Of a stretch of 64,000 nucleotides of DNA, positions 6,896 through 15,724 are shown one piece after another. The position numbers and the translations under genes were made by a program. The stretch is from Streptomyces sp. NBC_01241 (GTDB taxonomy: Bacteria > Actinomycetota > Actinomycetes > Streptomycetales > Streptomycetaceae), in contig NZ_CP108494.1 of the NCBI RefSeq assembly GCF_041435435.1, forward strand, positions 5,738,501-5,802,500, written 5' to 3'. The notes beneath the pieces were generated by a model that did no database searches, was not told the DNA's origin, and worked only from the letters and a program-made list of their open reading frames with translations. Positions within the stretch are counted from its first letter, which is position 1. Every line of letters begins with the position of its first letter.

Positions 6896-8500
6896 ATGGA
6901 CGCATTGCCGCTGGTGGCACTGATCGCTGTCAGTGCGGCTGTGGCGGGGGCCGCCCGCCGCACCCCCGTACCCGCTCCCCTGCTGCTGGTCGCGGTGGGG
7001 CTGATCGCCTCGTATCTGCCCGGGGTGCCGACGTACACCCTGAACCCGCACGTCGTGCTGCCGCTGCTGCTGCCGCCGTTGCTCTACACGGCGGCCGTCG
7101 ACAGCTCGTACCTCGATCTGCGGGCCAATCTCCGGCCGGTCGCGCTGCTCTCCGTCGGTTACGTCCTGTTCGCGACCGTCGCGGTCGGGTGGCTGGCGTA
7201 CCGCCTCGTGCCCGACCTGCCGCTCACCGCGGCGCTGGTGCTCGGCGCGGTCGTCGCCCCGCCGGACGCGGTCACGGCTGCCGCGATCGCCCGCCGGGTC
7301 GGGCTCCCCGGCCGCGTCACGACGATCCTGCAGGGCGAGTCCCTGGTGAACGACGCCACCGCGATCACGGCCTACAGGGTGGCGCTCGCAGCCGCCGTCG
7401 GCGAGGGCATGAGCTGGGCGGCCGGGATCGGCGAATTCCTCCTCGCGGCGGTCGGCGGCGTCGTGGTCGGCCTGGCGCTGATGGTGCCGCTGCACTGGCT
7501 CCGTACGCACCTCAAGGAAGCCTTGCTGCAGAACACGCTGTCGCTGCTCATCCCCTTCGTGGCGTACGCGGCGGCCGAGCGCGTGCACGCCTCCGGCGTG
7601 CTCGCCGTGGTCGTCGTCGCGCTCTATCTGGGCCACCGCTCCTGGCAGGTCGACTTCGCGACCCGGCTCCAGGAGGCGGCCGTCTGGAAGATGGTCGCGT
7701 TCATCCTGGAGTCCGCGGTCTTCGCGCTGATCGGACTCCAGCTGCCCTTCGTGCTGAAGGGGCTCGGTTCGCACGCGGTGGCGGACGCCCTCTGGTACGC
7801 GGTAGCCGTGTTCCTCGCCGTCGTCGTGGTCCGCTTCCTCTGGGTCTATCCGGCGACGTACCTGCCCCGGTGGCTGTCCAGGCGGATCAGGAAGCGCGAG
7901 CCGGAGACGAACTGGAAGGCGCCGCTGATCGTCGGCTGGGCCGGGATGCGCGGGGTCGTGTCGCTCGCCATCGCCTTCTCCATCCCGTTCGTCACCTCCG
8001 ACGGGCACGCCTTCCCGGCCCGCAACCTGGTGCTGTTCCTGACCTTCACCACCGTCATCGGCACCCTCGTCGTCCAGGGGCTCAGCCTGCCGCTGCTGGT
8101 GCGCGTCCTGAAGCTGCCGGAGCGCGACGCGACGGCGGAGACGCTGGCCGAGGCGCAGGCGCAGAGCGAGGCGTCCACGGCCGCCGAGAATCGCCTGGAG
8201 GAGCTCCTCACCGACCGGCGCAACTCTCTGCCGGGACCGCTCACCGACCGGCTCCGCACCGTTCTGGAGCGCCGCCGCAACGCCGTGTGGGAGCGGCTGG
8301 GCGCGGCCAACCCGGTGACCGGGGAGTCTGCGGACGACACGTACCGGCGCCTGGCCAGGGAAATGATCGACGCCGAGCGCGAAGTCTTCGTACGGCTGCG
8401 GGACGAGCGGCAGATCGACGACGAGATGCTGCGCACCCTGCTCAGACGGCTCGACCTGGAGGAGGCGGCGGCCTACCGGGAGGAGTCGGGCGCGCCGTAG
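6896..8500 (+). CDS. Na+/H+ antiporter, CPA1 family
   Basis: A 534-residue polytopic membrane protein with about twelve helices. The conserved CPA1 ion-binding stretch is GAVVAPPDAVTAAAI, followed by LQGESLVNDATAITAYRV and the late motif WAGMRGVVSLAIAFSIP. After the last helix (about residue 405) a cytoplasmic tail rich in Glu/Arg/Ala is probably helical and regulatory. It exchanges cytoplasmic Na+ (or K+) for protons and supports pH homeostasis. The ATG at 6896 follows GGACCGTGAA. It probably has its own transcript. Confidence 0.9.
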   Translation: MDALPLVALIAVSAAVAGAARRTPVPAPLLLVAVGLIASYLPGVPTYTLNPHVVLPLLLPPLLYTAAVDSSYLDLRANLRPVALLSVGYVLFATVAVGWLAYRLVPDLPLTAALVLGAVVAPPDAVTAAAIARRVGLPGRVTTILQGESLVNDATAITAYRVALAAAVGEGMSWAAGIGEFLLAAVGGVVVGLALMVPLHWLRTHLKEALLQNTLSLLIPFVAYAAAERVHASGVLAVVVVALYLGHRSWQVDFATRLQEAAVWKMVAFILESAVFALIGLQLPFVLKGLGSHAVADALWYAVAVFLAVVVVRFLWVYPATYLPRWLSRRIRKREPETNWKAPLIVGWAGMRGVVSLAIAFSIPFVTSDGHAFPARNLVLFLTFTTVIGTLVVQGLSLPLLVRVLKLPERDATAETLAEAQAQSEASTAAENRLEELLTDRRNSLPGPLTDRLRTVLERRRNAVWERLGAANPVTGESADDTYRRLAREMIDAEREVFVRLRDERQIDDEMLRTLLRRLDLEEAAAYREESGAP

Positions 8501-8556
8501 GGATGTGCCTTCGGCGCCTGTGCTCATAAGGGGCGCATTTTCCTGTGAGGGGGCTA

Positions 8557-9453
8557 CTACGGCCGTCCCGTGATGACGGCCGCGACCGTGGTTCCCGTAG
8601 GGAACACGCCCTCCTCGGCCAGTGCGGTGAGCGCGTAGAGCAGCTTGGCGACATAGAGCCGCTCGACGGGCAGCCCGTGCCGCTGCTCGAAGTCGTCCGC
8701 GAAGGCGTGCAGCTGCGGGGTCGTACGGGCGTAGCCGCCGAAGTGGAAGCGCTCGTCCAGGGACCACGACCCGGCCGGTCCGCCGAACGCCTCGTGCTGC
8801 AGTTCCCGTACCGTGTCGCCGAGGAAGCCGCCGCGCAGCACCGGGATACCGAGGGCGCGCTGCCCGGGTGCGAGACCGGCGGCGAGCCCGGCGAGCGTGC
8901 CCCCGGTGCCGCAGGCCACCGCCACCACATCGGCGCAACCGCGCAGCTCGTGGCCCAGCTCCGTACAGCCCTGTGCGGCCAGGGCGTTGCTGCCACCCTC
9001 CGGGATGACGCAGCACTCCCCGAAGGCGCTCAGCAGCCCCGCCAGGACCTCTGGATCGGCCTTCGCGCGGTACGTCGCGCGGTCCACGAAACGCAGGGTC
9101 ATCCCGTCGGCGGCGCATCGGGCGAGCGCGGGGTTGAGGGGGCGGTCGGCCAGTTCGTCACCGCGCACGACCCCGACGGTGGGGAACCCGAGCAGGCGGC
9201 CGGCGGCTGCGGTGGCCCGCAGATGGTTGGAGTACGCGCCGCCGAAGGTCAGCACGGTGCGCCCGGCGGTGGCCCGCAGGTTGGGGGAGAGTTTGCGCCA
9301 CTTGTTGCCCGGAAGATCGGGGTGGATCAGATCGTCGCGCTTGAGCAGCAGCCGTACGCCGTGGCGCGCGAAGCGGTCGTCCTCGGCCGGTTGCAGCGGC
9401 GAGGGGAGTGCCGGCCGCAGGCGGGAGGGGTCGAGCGCTTCGGAAGGGGGCAT
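8557..9453 (-). CDS. PLP-dependent ACC deaminase / D-cysteine desulfhydrase family enzyme
   Basis: A 298-residue fold-type II PLP enzyme. The PLP lysine lies in DLPGNKWRKL, followed by FGGAYSNHLRATAAA (cofactor-binding Ser/Asn). A glycine-rich phosphate loop (ACGTGGTLAGLAAG) and the closing EEGVFPTGTT segment complete the fold. Family members deaminate 1-aminocyclopropane-1-carboxylate or break down D-cysteine. The residues that would settle the substrate were not checked against structures, so the activity is left open. The length is slightly under the roughly 330 residues of characterised ACC deaminases. Confidence 0.85.
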   Translation of the reverse strand: MPPSEALDPSRLRPALPSPLQPAEDDRFARHGVRLLLKRDDLIHPDLPGNKWRKLSPNLRATAGRTVLTFGGAYSNHLRATAAAGRLLGFPTVGVVRGDELADRPLNPALARCAADGMTLRFVDRATYRAKADPEVLAGLLSAFGECCVIPEGGSNALAAQGCTELGHELRGCADVVAVACGTGGTLAGLAAGLAPGQRALGIPVLRGGFLGDTVRELQHEAFGGPAGSWSLDERFHFGGYARTTPQLHAFADDFEQRHGLPVERLYVAKLLYALTALAEEGVFPTGTTVAAVITGRP

Positions 9454-9521
9454 GCCGCAATTGTCGCCGTGTGGTGGCGTGCCGTGCGAGGAGGGGCGGG
9501 TGTGGACGGGGGGTGCGCGGG

Positions 9522-9983
9522 TCACTTCAGGCGGTCACGGGTCCCGTTCCTCTTGGAGTCCATCGAGAAGCCGCGGGGATCGACCTTGCCGGGCTGCCAC
9601 TCCTTGCGGCCGATCACCGAGCGGGAGGTCCAGCCGTGGTGGCGGCAGATCGCGGCGGCGGCCTTCTCGACGGCTTCGGGCCGGGCGGCGGTCCAGGGGT
9701 CCTCACCGTCGCCGAGATCTTCGCACTCGAAGCCGTGGAAGTGCCTGTTTCCGTCGGTATTGGCCTCGTTGCCGGACGGGAGGCGCTTCTCGGCGACGAC
9801 GGCGCGCAGTACGTCGTCGTCGCCGAGCCCGGCGTGATAGACCCTGCCGTAGCCGACCAGATGGACCGTGCCGTCCTTGGTGATCATCCCGTGGCATAGC
9901 GGACCTTCATCCGCTTGTGCCGGAATGTCGGTGTCCGGGCCATTCCCGGAGGAGTTGTTCGAACGGCGTGCGCGTCGATCCGG
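9522..9983 (-). pseudogene. N-terminally truncated N-acetylmuramoyl-L-alanine amidase (Amidase_2)
   Basis: The frame reads GPLCHGMITKDGTVHLVGYG, YHAGLGDDDVL, HFHGFECEDLGDG and SVIGRKEWQPGKVDPRG, which is the C-terminal two-thirds of an Amidase_2/T7-lysozyme-like endolysin. The first 75-80 residues, including the beginning of the zinc-amidase fold with its first metal-binding His, are missing. Reading upstream from CHG the frame stays open to a TGA at 9984-9986 but contains no ATG, GTG or TTG before the homology. A shorter product could start at ATG 9887 inside the domain. It looks like a decayed lysin or wall-remodelling gene. Alternatively, a frameshift moved the N-terminus into another frame, but I could not find it. 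Confidence 0.7.
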
Positions 9984-10009
9984 TCAACTCCGCGAGCAAT
10001 GAGGGGGGC

Positions 10010-11206
10010 TCAGTCCTGGGCGAGCCACAGGTCGGGGCCGAACACCTCGTAGTGGATGTCGGCCGCGGGGACGCCCTGGGCCAGCAGCTGGGTGCGTACG
10101 GCGCGCATGAAGGGCAGCGGGCCGCAGAGGTAGGCGTGGGTGCCGGGGGCGATGGGGAGTCCGCTCAGGTCGACCCGTCCGGTGCGGTCGGCCCGGTGGC
10201 CGGGCTCCGGGTCCTCGTACCAGAAGTGGGCAGTGGCGTCGGGGAGTTTGCCGGTGAGCTGGGCGTGGTCGGTGCGCATCGCGTGGTCGGCGGGGGAGCG
10301 GTCGCCGTGCACCACGGTGACCGGGGCGCGGTGTCCGGTCGCCGCGAGGTGTTCCAGCATCGAGAGCATCGGGGTGCAGCCGATGCCCGCCGAGGCGAGC
10401 AGGAGCGGGGCCTGCGAGGAGTGGAGCACGAGATCGCCGTACGGGGCGGAGACCCGCAGCCGGTCACCGGCCCCGACTTCGGTGTGCAGGTGACGGGAGA
10501 CCTCGCCGTCGGGCGAGCCGTCGCCGTGCACCCGCTTGACGGTGATCGAGCGCAGCGGCGAGCCGGGGGCGCTGGAGAGGCTGTACTGGCGTATCTGGCG
10601 GGCCCCGTCGGGGAGTTCCACCTGTACGGAGACGTACTGGCCGGGGCGGAAGTCGGGGGCGGGGGCGTTGTCGGCCGGGCGGAGCTGGAAGGTGGCGACA
10701 TCGGCCGTCTCCTCGATCCGGGCGGTCACCTCCCACTCGCGCCACACCTCGCCGGCGACGACGCCCTGCTGTGCGTACAGCCGCTGCTCGATCGAGATCA
10801 GGGCGCCCGCCATCAGCCAGTAGACCTCGTCCCAGGCGGCGGCGACGTCCGGGGTGACCGCGTCACCGAGCACCTCGGCGATGGCGGCGAACAGGTGGGT
10901 GTGCACGATGTCGTACTGCGCGGCGGTGACGCCGAGCGAGGCGTGCTTGTGGGCGATCCGGCCGAGCATCACGTCGGGCCGGGTGTCCGGGTGCTCGACC
11001 AGCTGGGTCGCGAACGCGGCGATGGAGCCCGCCAGGGCCTGACGCTGGGCGCCGGACGCCTGGTTGCCGCGGTTGAAGAGATCGCGCAGCAGCTCGGGGT
11101 GGGCGTCGAAGAGCTTGCGGTAGAAGAGATCGGCGATGTCTCCGATGGCCGCTCCCACGGCGGGGAGGGTGGCACGGACGGTGGCGGTCGACGACTCGGA
11201 GAGCAT
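10010..11206 (-). CDS. hmp: Flavohemoglobin, nitric oxide dioxygenase
   Basis: A 398-residue cytoplasmic flavohaemoprotein that oxidises NO to nitrate with O2 and NAD(P)H. The globin domain (1-140) begins MLSESSTATVRATLPAVG and includes the proximal His in GRIAHKHASLGV and the distal pocket Tyr/Gln of the family. The FAD domain carries RQYSLSSAPGS, and the NAD domain carries LASAGIGCTPMLSML and the C-terminal HYEVFGPD. An NsrR-like operator sits just upstream, and nsrR itself is the next gene, giving a local sensor-effector pair for nitrosative stress. Confidence 0.95.
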   Translation of the reverse strand: MLSESSTATVRATLPAVGAAIGDIADLFYRKLFDAHPELLRDLFNRGNQASGAQRQALAGSIAAFATQLVEHPDTRPDVMLGRIAHKHASLGVTAAQYDIVHTHLFAAIAEVLGDAVTPDVAAAWDEVYWLMAGALISIEQRLYAQQGVVAGEVWREWEVTARIEETADVATFQLRPADNAPAPDFRPGQYVSVQVELPDGARQIRQYSLSSAPGSPLRSITVKRVHGDGSPDGEVSRHLHTEVGAGDRLRVSAPYGDLVLHSSQAPLLLASAGIGCTPMLSMLEHLAATGHRAPVTVVHGDRSPADHAMRTDHAQLTGKLPDATAHFWYEDPEPGHRADRTGRVDLSGLPIAPGTHAYLCGPLPFMRAVRTQLLAQGVPAADIHYEVFGPDLWLAQD

Positions 11207-11225
11207 CGGTGACTCCTGACTCTTG

Positions 11226-11248
11226 AATTGGTATGTGAGATTCGTATT
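11226..11248. promoter_or_regulatory. Probable NsrR operator of hmp
   Basis: AATTGGTATGTGAGATTCGTATT lies just upstream of hmp. Read on the minus strand it has the AANACGAATNTCA...ACCAATT pattern I recall for Streptomyces hmpA NsrR sites. It is an imperfect inverted repeat. Confidence 0.6.
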
Positions 11249-11317
11249 TTTGGGCAGCGGGAAGCGGGGTGGTGGCGCCCGTGGTGCGGGCAGGGGGTGC
11301 GGTGGTTCGGTCCCGGC

Positions 11318-11767
11318 TCAGTCGGCGCCCGGGCGGCCGCTGCTGATACCGATCAGCAGCGGTCCGGTGGGGGAAGCGACGAGTTCGGTGACGGTGATCG
11401 GATCGAGCGAGGCGTAGAAGGCCTCCTCCGCCCGGTGCAGGGCGCCGCGCAGCCGGCAGGCTGAGCGCAGGGGGCAGGGGGTGGTGCCCTCGCAATCGAC
11501 GACGTCACCCGGCCCCTCCAGCTCGCGGACGAGTCCGCCGATCGAGGCGGACCGGCCCGCTCCGGTGAGACTGAGCCCGCCGCCGCGGCCCCGGCGTGCC
11601 TCGACGAGGCCGAGGTGCTGGAGCTTGGCGACGACCTTCGCGGCGTGGGTGTACGGCACCTGCATGGTCGCCGCCACCTCCCGGGTGGTCGGCGGGTCCT
11701 CGTTCTCCACGACGGCGAGGCGCATCAGTACGCGCAGCGCCACGTCGGTGAATCTCGTCAGCCGCAT
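11318..11767 (-). CDS. nsrR: Rrf2-family nitric-oxide-sensing repressor NsrR
   Basis: A 149-residue Rrf2 regulator. The N-terminal winged helix (MRLTRFTDVALRVLMRLA, then TREVAATMQVPYTHAAKVVAKLQ) precedes the cluster loop, which has three cysteines in the NsrR arrangement (VVDCEGTTPCPLRSACRL, Cys-X5-Cys-X5-Cys). These ligate an Fe-S cluster that reacts with NO and releases DNA. It is transcribed in the same direction as hmp, and a perfect TTGCAT...ATGCAA palindrome upstream suggests autoregulation. An IscR or other Rrf2 role is less likely given the hmp neighbour. Confidence 0.92.
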   Translation of the reverse strand: MRLTRFTDVALRVLMRLAVVENEDPPTTREVAATMQVPYTHAAKVVAKLQHLGLVEARRGRGGGLSLTGAGRSASIGGLVRELEGPGDVVDCEGTTPCPLRSACRLRGALHRAEEAFYASLDPITVTELVASPTGPLLIGISSGRPGAD

Positions 11768-11786
11768 GACGGTCAGGCTAGATAAG

Positions 11787-11803
11787 TTGCATCAGGGATG
11801 CAA
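11787..11803. promoter_or_regulatory. Probable NsrR operator of nsrR
   Basis: TTGCATCAGGGATGCAA is a perfect 6-base inverted repeat with a five-base centre, 20 bases upstream of the nsrR start. TGCAT half-sites fit NsrR-type recognition. Confidence 0.65.
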
Positions 11804-11956
11804 ATTAACAGCGTTCGCGGGCACCGGGTGGGCATTGCTGAGCGTCGTGCCCAGCCCAAAGCCCGAATAGTCACACTCTTTTGTGTAATGGCGTGCCGAC
11901 TCTCCATGCTGAAAGGCTTCTTCACGCAGGTCAGCCGATGATCGAGAGGACGTCAG

Positions 11957-13363
11957 ATGTCCGTTGGTGAAGAGGTTCAGAACGCGCCGGTGCCGCCGCA
12001 GCAGAGTCTGGGCACGGCGGCGGCGCGGAACCTCGCGACGACCACCAAGTCCGCTCCGCAGATGCAGGAAATCACCTCACGGTGGCTGCTGAAGACGCTG
12101 CCATGGGTGCAGGTGCAGGGCGGCACGTACCGGGTGAACCGCAGGCTGAGCTACTCGGTGGGGGACGGCCGGGTGACCTTCGTGCAGACGGGTGACCGGG
12201 TCGCGGTCATCCCTGCCGAGCTCGGAGAGCTTCCCGCCCTGCGGGAGTTCGGCGACGAGGAGGTGCTCGGTGAGCTGGCCCGCCGGTGCGAGCAGCGTGA
12301 CATCGCCGCCGGCCAGGTACTGGCCAACTCCGGGGACGCGGCGGACCGCGTCTTCCTGTTGGCACATGGCAAGGTCGCGAAGGTCGGCACCGGAAAGTAC
12401 GGTGACGAGACAGTCCTTGGCCACCACGCCGACGGGGCCTACTTCGGCGACCAGGCCCTGATCGACGGCGACGCCGTCTGGGAGTACACGGCTCGTGCCG
12501 TCACCGCCTGCACGGTGCTGACGCTGCGCCGGGCCGATGTGCTGAACCTCGCCGAGCGCGCGGAATCGCTCCGCGCCCATCTCGCCGGGCTGCTCAGCAT
12601 CCCGGAGCAGCGCACCAACAAGTACGGCGAGGCGGAGATCGACCTCTCCGCCGGCCATGTCGGCGAAGCCGTCGTCCCGCACACGTACGTCGACTACGAG
12701 GCGGCGCCACGCGAGTACGAACTGAGCGTCGCCCAGACCGTGCTGAAGGTCCACAGCAGGGTCGCCGACCTCTACAACCAGCCGATGAACCAGACCGAGC
12801 AGCAGTTGCGGCTCACGGTCGAGGCGCTGCGTGAGCGCCAGGAGCACGAGCTGATCAACAACCGGGAGTTCGGCCTGCTCAACAACTGCGACTACGGGCA
12901 GCGCCTCCAGCCGCACGACGGGGTGCCCAGCCCCGACGACATGGACGAACTGCTCTCCCGCCGCCGCGGCTCCAAGCTCTTCCTCGCCCACCCGCGGGCC
13001 ATCGCCGCGTTCGGCCGCGAATGCAACAAGCGCGGTCTGGTGCCGGAGAGCGTGGACGTCGGGGGACACCACGTGCCGGCCTGGCGGGGCGTGCCGATCT
13101 TTCCGTCCAACAAGATCCCGGTCACCGACGCCCGGACCACGTCGATCATCTGCATGAGGACGGGTGAGGCGGAGCAAGGCGTCATCGGGCTCCAGCAGAC
13201 CGGCATCCCCGACGAGATCGAGCCCAGCCTGTCGGTCCGCTTCATGGGCATCGACGAGCAGGCGATCATCTCCTACCTGGTGACGGCCTACTACTCCGCG
13301 GCCATCCTCGTTCCGGACGCCCTCGGCGTACTGGAAAACGTCGAGGTCAGCCGCTGGCGGTAG
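11957..13363 (+). CDS. eshA: Family 2B encapsulin shell protein with cyclic-nucleotide-binding domain (EshA type)
   Basis: A 468-residue HK97-fold shell protein. The N-terminal arm and start of the capsid fold (QEITSRWLLKTLPWVQVQGG, residues 38-55) are interrupted by an inserted CNB domain at about 91-212 with the phosphate-cassette-like FGDQALIDGD (163-172). The remaining capsid fold follows, with RREYELSVAQ-like (PREYELSVAQTVLKVHSRV) and the P/A-domain stretch SKLFLAHPRAIAAFGREC. Homologues self-assemble into nanocompartments, and EshA of S. griseus was first described as a multimeric protein affecting antibiotic production and morphology. Here it precedes a polyprenyl synthase, the probable encapsulated cargo. 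The start is ATG 11957 with GAGAGGA upstream. Confidence 0.93.
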   Translation: MSVGEEVQNAPVPPQQSLGTAAARNLATTTKSAPQMQEITSRWLLKTLPWVQVQGGTYRVNRRLSYSVGDGRVTFVQTGDRVAVIPAELGELPALREFGDEEVLGELARRCEQRDIAAGQVLANSGDAADRVFLLAHGKVAKVGTGKYGDETVLGHHADGAYFGDQALIDGDAVWEYTARAVTACTVLTLRRADVLNLAERAESLRAHLAGLLSIPEQRTNKYGEAEIDLSAGHVGEAVVPHTYVDYEAAPREYELSVAQTVLKVHSRVADLYNQPMNQTEQQLRLTVEALRERQEHELINNREFGLLNNCDYGQRLQPHDGVPSPDDMDELLSRRRGSKLFLAHPRAIAAFGRECNKRGLVPESVDVGGHHVPAWRGVPIFPSNKIPVTDARTTSIICMRTGEAEQGVIGLQQTGIPDEIEPSLSVRFMGIDEQAIISYLVTAYYSAAILVPDALGVLENVEVSRWR

Positions 13364-13369
13364 CCGCTC

Positions 13370-13399
13370 GGGGGCCCGGACGGCAGAGTCCGGGCCCCC
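13370..13399. terminator. Strong hairpin between encapsulin shell and cargo genes
   Basis: GGGGGCCCGGAC and its exact complement form a 12-base stem with a six-base loop, directly after the eshA stop codon. There is no T-tract. It probably attenuates read-through or stabilises the eshA mRNA, so that shell is made in excess over cargo. Confidence 0.75.
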
Positions 13400-13454
13400 G
13401 TCAACCTCCGTCACCGGGCAGCCGTGCCCGGGGCGGCATCGGGAGGACGTCCCA

Positions 13455-14549
13455 GTGAAGACCCACCACGCACTCCATTCACCGACACCCCGGGCGCCGG
13501 GCGACGACGCCCCGGCCGCCCTCGTGAGCCGGGGCAACGAGGCCCCGGCCCTTCTGGAACAGACCCGGACCCTCGTCGATCCCGAACTGCGCGCCGCCGT
13601 CGACTCCTTGCCCGGATCGATCCGCCGCGTCGCGATGTACCACTTCGGCTGGCAGCAGGCCGACGGCACCCCGTCGTCGGGACAGGCGGGTAAGGCGATC
13701 AGGCCCGCCCTCGTCCTCGCGGCCGCCCGTGCGCTGGGCGGCGACCCGCGACAGGCGGTACGGGCGGCCGTCGCCGTGGAGCTGGTCCACAATTTCACCC
13801 TGCTGCACGACGACGTCATCGACGAGGACCGGACCCGTCGGCACCGGCCCACGGCCTGGACGGTCTTCGGCATCCCGGACGCGGTCATCGCCGGTGACGC
13901 CATGCTGGCCCTCGCCCAGCGACTGCTGGCCGAGGACGCCGGCCCGGCCGCGGCCCGCGCTTCGGCGCGGCTCTCGACCTGTGTCATCGAGCTCTGCGCG
14001 GGCCAGCAGGCGGACTGCGCCTTCGAGGACCGCGATCCGGGCGAGGTCTCGCTCGACGAGTGCCTGGCCATGGCCACCGCCAAGACGGGCGCTCTGCTCG
14101 GCTGCGCCTGTGCGCTGGGAGCGCTGTACGCCGGCGCGGGGGAGCGGGCGGTCGGCTCGATGGACGGATTCGGCCGGGAGGCCGGCCTCGCCTTCCAGCT
14201 CATCGATGATCTGATCGGCATCTGGGGGGATCCCGCACAGACCGGGAAGCCGGTGGGGGCGGATCTCGTCGCCCACAAGAAGTCCCTGCCCGTGGTCGCC
14301 GCGCTGGCCTCCGGGACCCCGGCAGCGGCCGAACTTGCCGCGCTCTACCGGGGAGCCATGAACTCCCCCGGTGAGGTGAGCCGCGCCGCCGATGCCGTCG
14401 ACCGGGCCGGCGGCCGGGACTGGGCACAGGTCTGCGCGGCGGACCGGATGGCACGCGCCGTCCACCACCTGTCCAGGGCGGTCCCCGGCCTGGCCCCGGC
14501 GGGCGACCTCCTGACCCTGGCGGAGTTCGTCACCCGCCGGACGCACTGA
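13455..14549 (+). CDS. Polyprenyl diphosphate synthase, probable encapsulin cargo
   Basis: A 364-residue trans-isoprenyl diphosphate synthase that condenses IPP with an allylic diphosphate. The first Asp-rich motif is LLHDDVIDED (DDxxD at 119-123) and the second is QLIDDLIGIWGD (DDxxxxWGD at 251-259); K80 and R83 lie in the KAIRPALVL segment. The first 30-35 residues (Pro/Ala/His-rich, no fold) precede the enzyme, as expected of a disordered cargo-loading segment in family 2B encapsulin systems. The residues before the first Asp motif (VHNFTLL) would set chain length but no product is assigned. GTG 13455 is used as start. Co-oriented and 91 bases after eshA. Confidence 0.9.
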   Translation: MKTHHALHSPTPRAPGDDAPAALVSRGNEAPALLEQTRTLVDPELRAAVDSLPGSIRRVAMYHFGWQQADGTPSSGQAGKAIRPALVLAAARALGGDPRQAVRAAVAVELVHNFTLLHDDVIDEDRTRRHRPTAWTVFGIPDAVIAGDAMLALAQRLLAEDAGPAAARASARLSTCVIELCAGQQADCAFEDRDPGEVSLDECLAMATAKTGALLGCACALGALYAGAGERAVGSMDGFGREAGLAFQLIDDLIGIWGDPAQTGKPVGADLVAHKKSLPVVAALASGTPAAAELAALYRGAMNSPGEVSRAADAVDRAGGRDWAQVCAADRMARAVHHLSRAVPGLAPAGDLLTLAEFVTRRTH

Positions 14550-14736
14550 GCGCGAAGGGAGGAAGCGGCACACGCGGTGGCATCGGAGGGGGTCACTCGG
14601 AAGGGAGCGGAGAGCCGATGACGGCGAAGGGGGCGGAGAAAGGAGAACAGGGCAAGGTGCCGAGGTCACAGGGCTCGTGAGGCGAAAAGGAGGGCGGCAG
14701 CGCGACTGTCATGGGCACGGGCTACAGTCCGTGCCC

Positions 14737-15405
14737 ATGACAGATGAGTCATGGGCAGGGTGGTACCGGGACCGACAAGGTTCCGACGCCGTCGTCCTCA
14801 CCACCGACGGACAGCAACTCCGCCTCCGGATCAGGGGCATCGACTTCGAGGGCGAAAGCTTCGACGGTCTCGCCCCGGTGGCCGGCACGCCGCCGGCCGA
14901 CGGCTTGTTCGCCCTGGTGGACGGCGCGTTGGGCGACTGCGTCCTGGAGTGGGACCTGCCGCTCCCGGTCCTCTGGGACGGAGCGGTCCATCAGGCCACG
15001 CTCAGCTGCCTGTTGTCGCTGCGCCGCCCCGATCCGTATCTCTACCTGGAGCTGCAGTTCGGCGGGGCCGCGTACGGATCCCACCGCGCCGAGAGCGACT
15101 TCGCGTCCGCGCTCGCCACGATCCAGCGCGTCCTCCCGCCGGGGGTGCGCCTCCAAACCTGCATCGCCTGCGCCTTCTCCGACTACTTCCCGGCCCCCGG
15201 CCGCGGCCTTTCCGGCGGTCTCGCGTGCTTCCGCGGCGCCAAGGACGCCTACCGCGGGGCGGCGGGTGAGGGCGATGTCCTGGACTTGTGGGACCGGCGG
15301 ACCGGATTCGTCCAGGAGGTCTGGAGCTGCCGCGAGTACGAACCCCGCCCGGACCGGGGTGCCGGTACGGGGCATCGGGGCGCGTTCCCGCTGGAACTGG
15401 CCTGA
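14737..15405 (+). CDS. DUF6304 family protein, function unknown
   Basis: A 222-residue soluble protein starting MTDESWAGWYRDRQGSDAVVL. It is rich in beta-strands with an acidic N-terminal half and the segments VLEWDLPLPVLWDG, FGGAAYGSHRAESDFASAL and YFPAPGRGLSGGLACFRG. No catalytic motif, signal peptide or membrane helix is seen. It matches the Streptomyces DUF6304 family as I know it. An exact 13-base inverted repeat (TCATGGGCACGGG and its complement, near 14709-14739) overlaps the start codon and could limit ribosome access. Confidence 0.7.
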   Translation: MTDESWAGWYRDRQGSDAVVLTTDGQQLRLRIRGIDFEGESFDGLAPVAGTPPADGLFALVDGALGDCVLEWDLPLPVLWDGAVHQATLSCLLSLRRPDPYLYLELQFGGAAYGSHRAESDFASALATIQRVLPPGVRLQTCIACAFSDYFPAPGRGLSGGLACFRGAKDAYRGAAGEGDVLDLWDRRTGFVQEVWSCREYEPRPDRGAGTGHRGAFPLELA

Positions 15406-15724
15406 CCTTCCCGGTCCGGCCGGAGCGTTGTTCAGCCGGCTGTGCAGGCCCCGTCGGCCATGCGGCCTCAGCCGGCCGACAGGGCCCAGCGGGTCCGGCA
15501 AGCCCGAACAAGCCCAGCAGGCCCGAACAAGCCCAGCAGGCCCGACAAGCCCGACAGGCCCCGCAGGCCCGACAGGCCCCGCAGGCCCGGATCGGCATGC
15601 GCGCCGACGCCTGGCCGGTTGGCGGCCGACTGCCCGACTGCCCGACTGCCCGACTGATCGGTCTGCCGACTGCCCGGCCGGCCGACTGCCCGGCATCAGC
15701 ATGCCGACAATCCTTTTGCCGTAA
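15406..15724. repeat. Gene-free low-complexity stretch with short tandem repeats
   Basis: About 320 bases of imperfect tandem copies of GGCCCGACA/GGCCCGAACA-like units (densest at 15497-15595) followed by repeats of GACTGCCC (about 15627-15695). Long open frames on both strands here encode Gly/Pro/Ala strings and are artefacts of the repeats. No gene was seen. Confidence 0.7.

Noticed and set aside
13370..13399. Riboswitch between eshA and the polyprenyl synthase
   Set aside because: Only a single perfect hairpin is present, with no additional conserved helices. A terminator or mRNA stabiliser is simpler.
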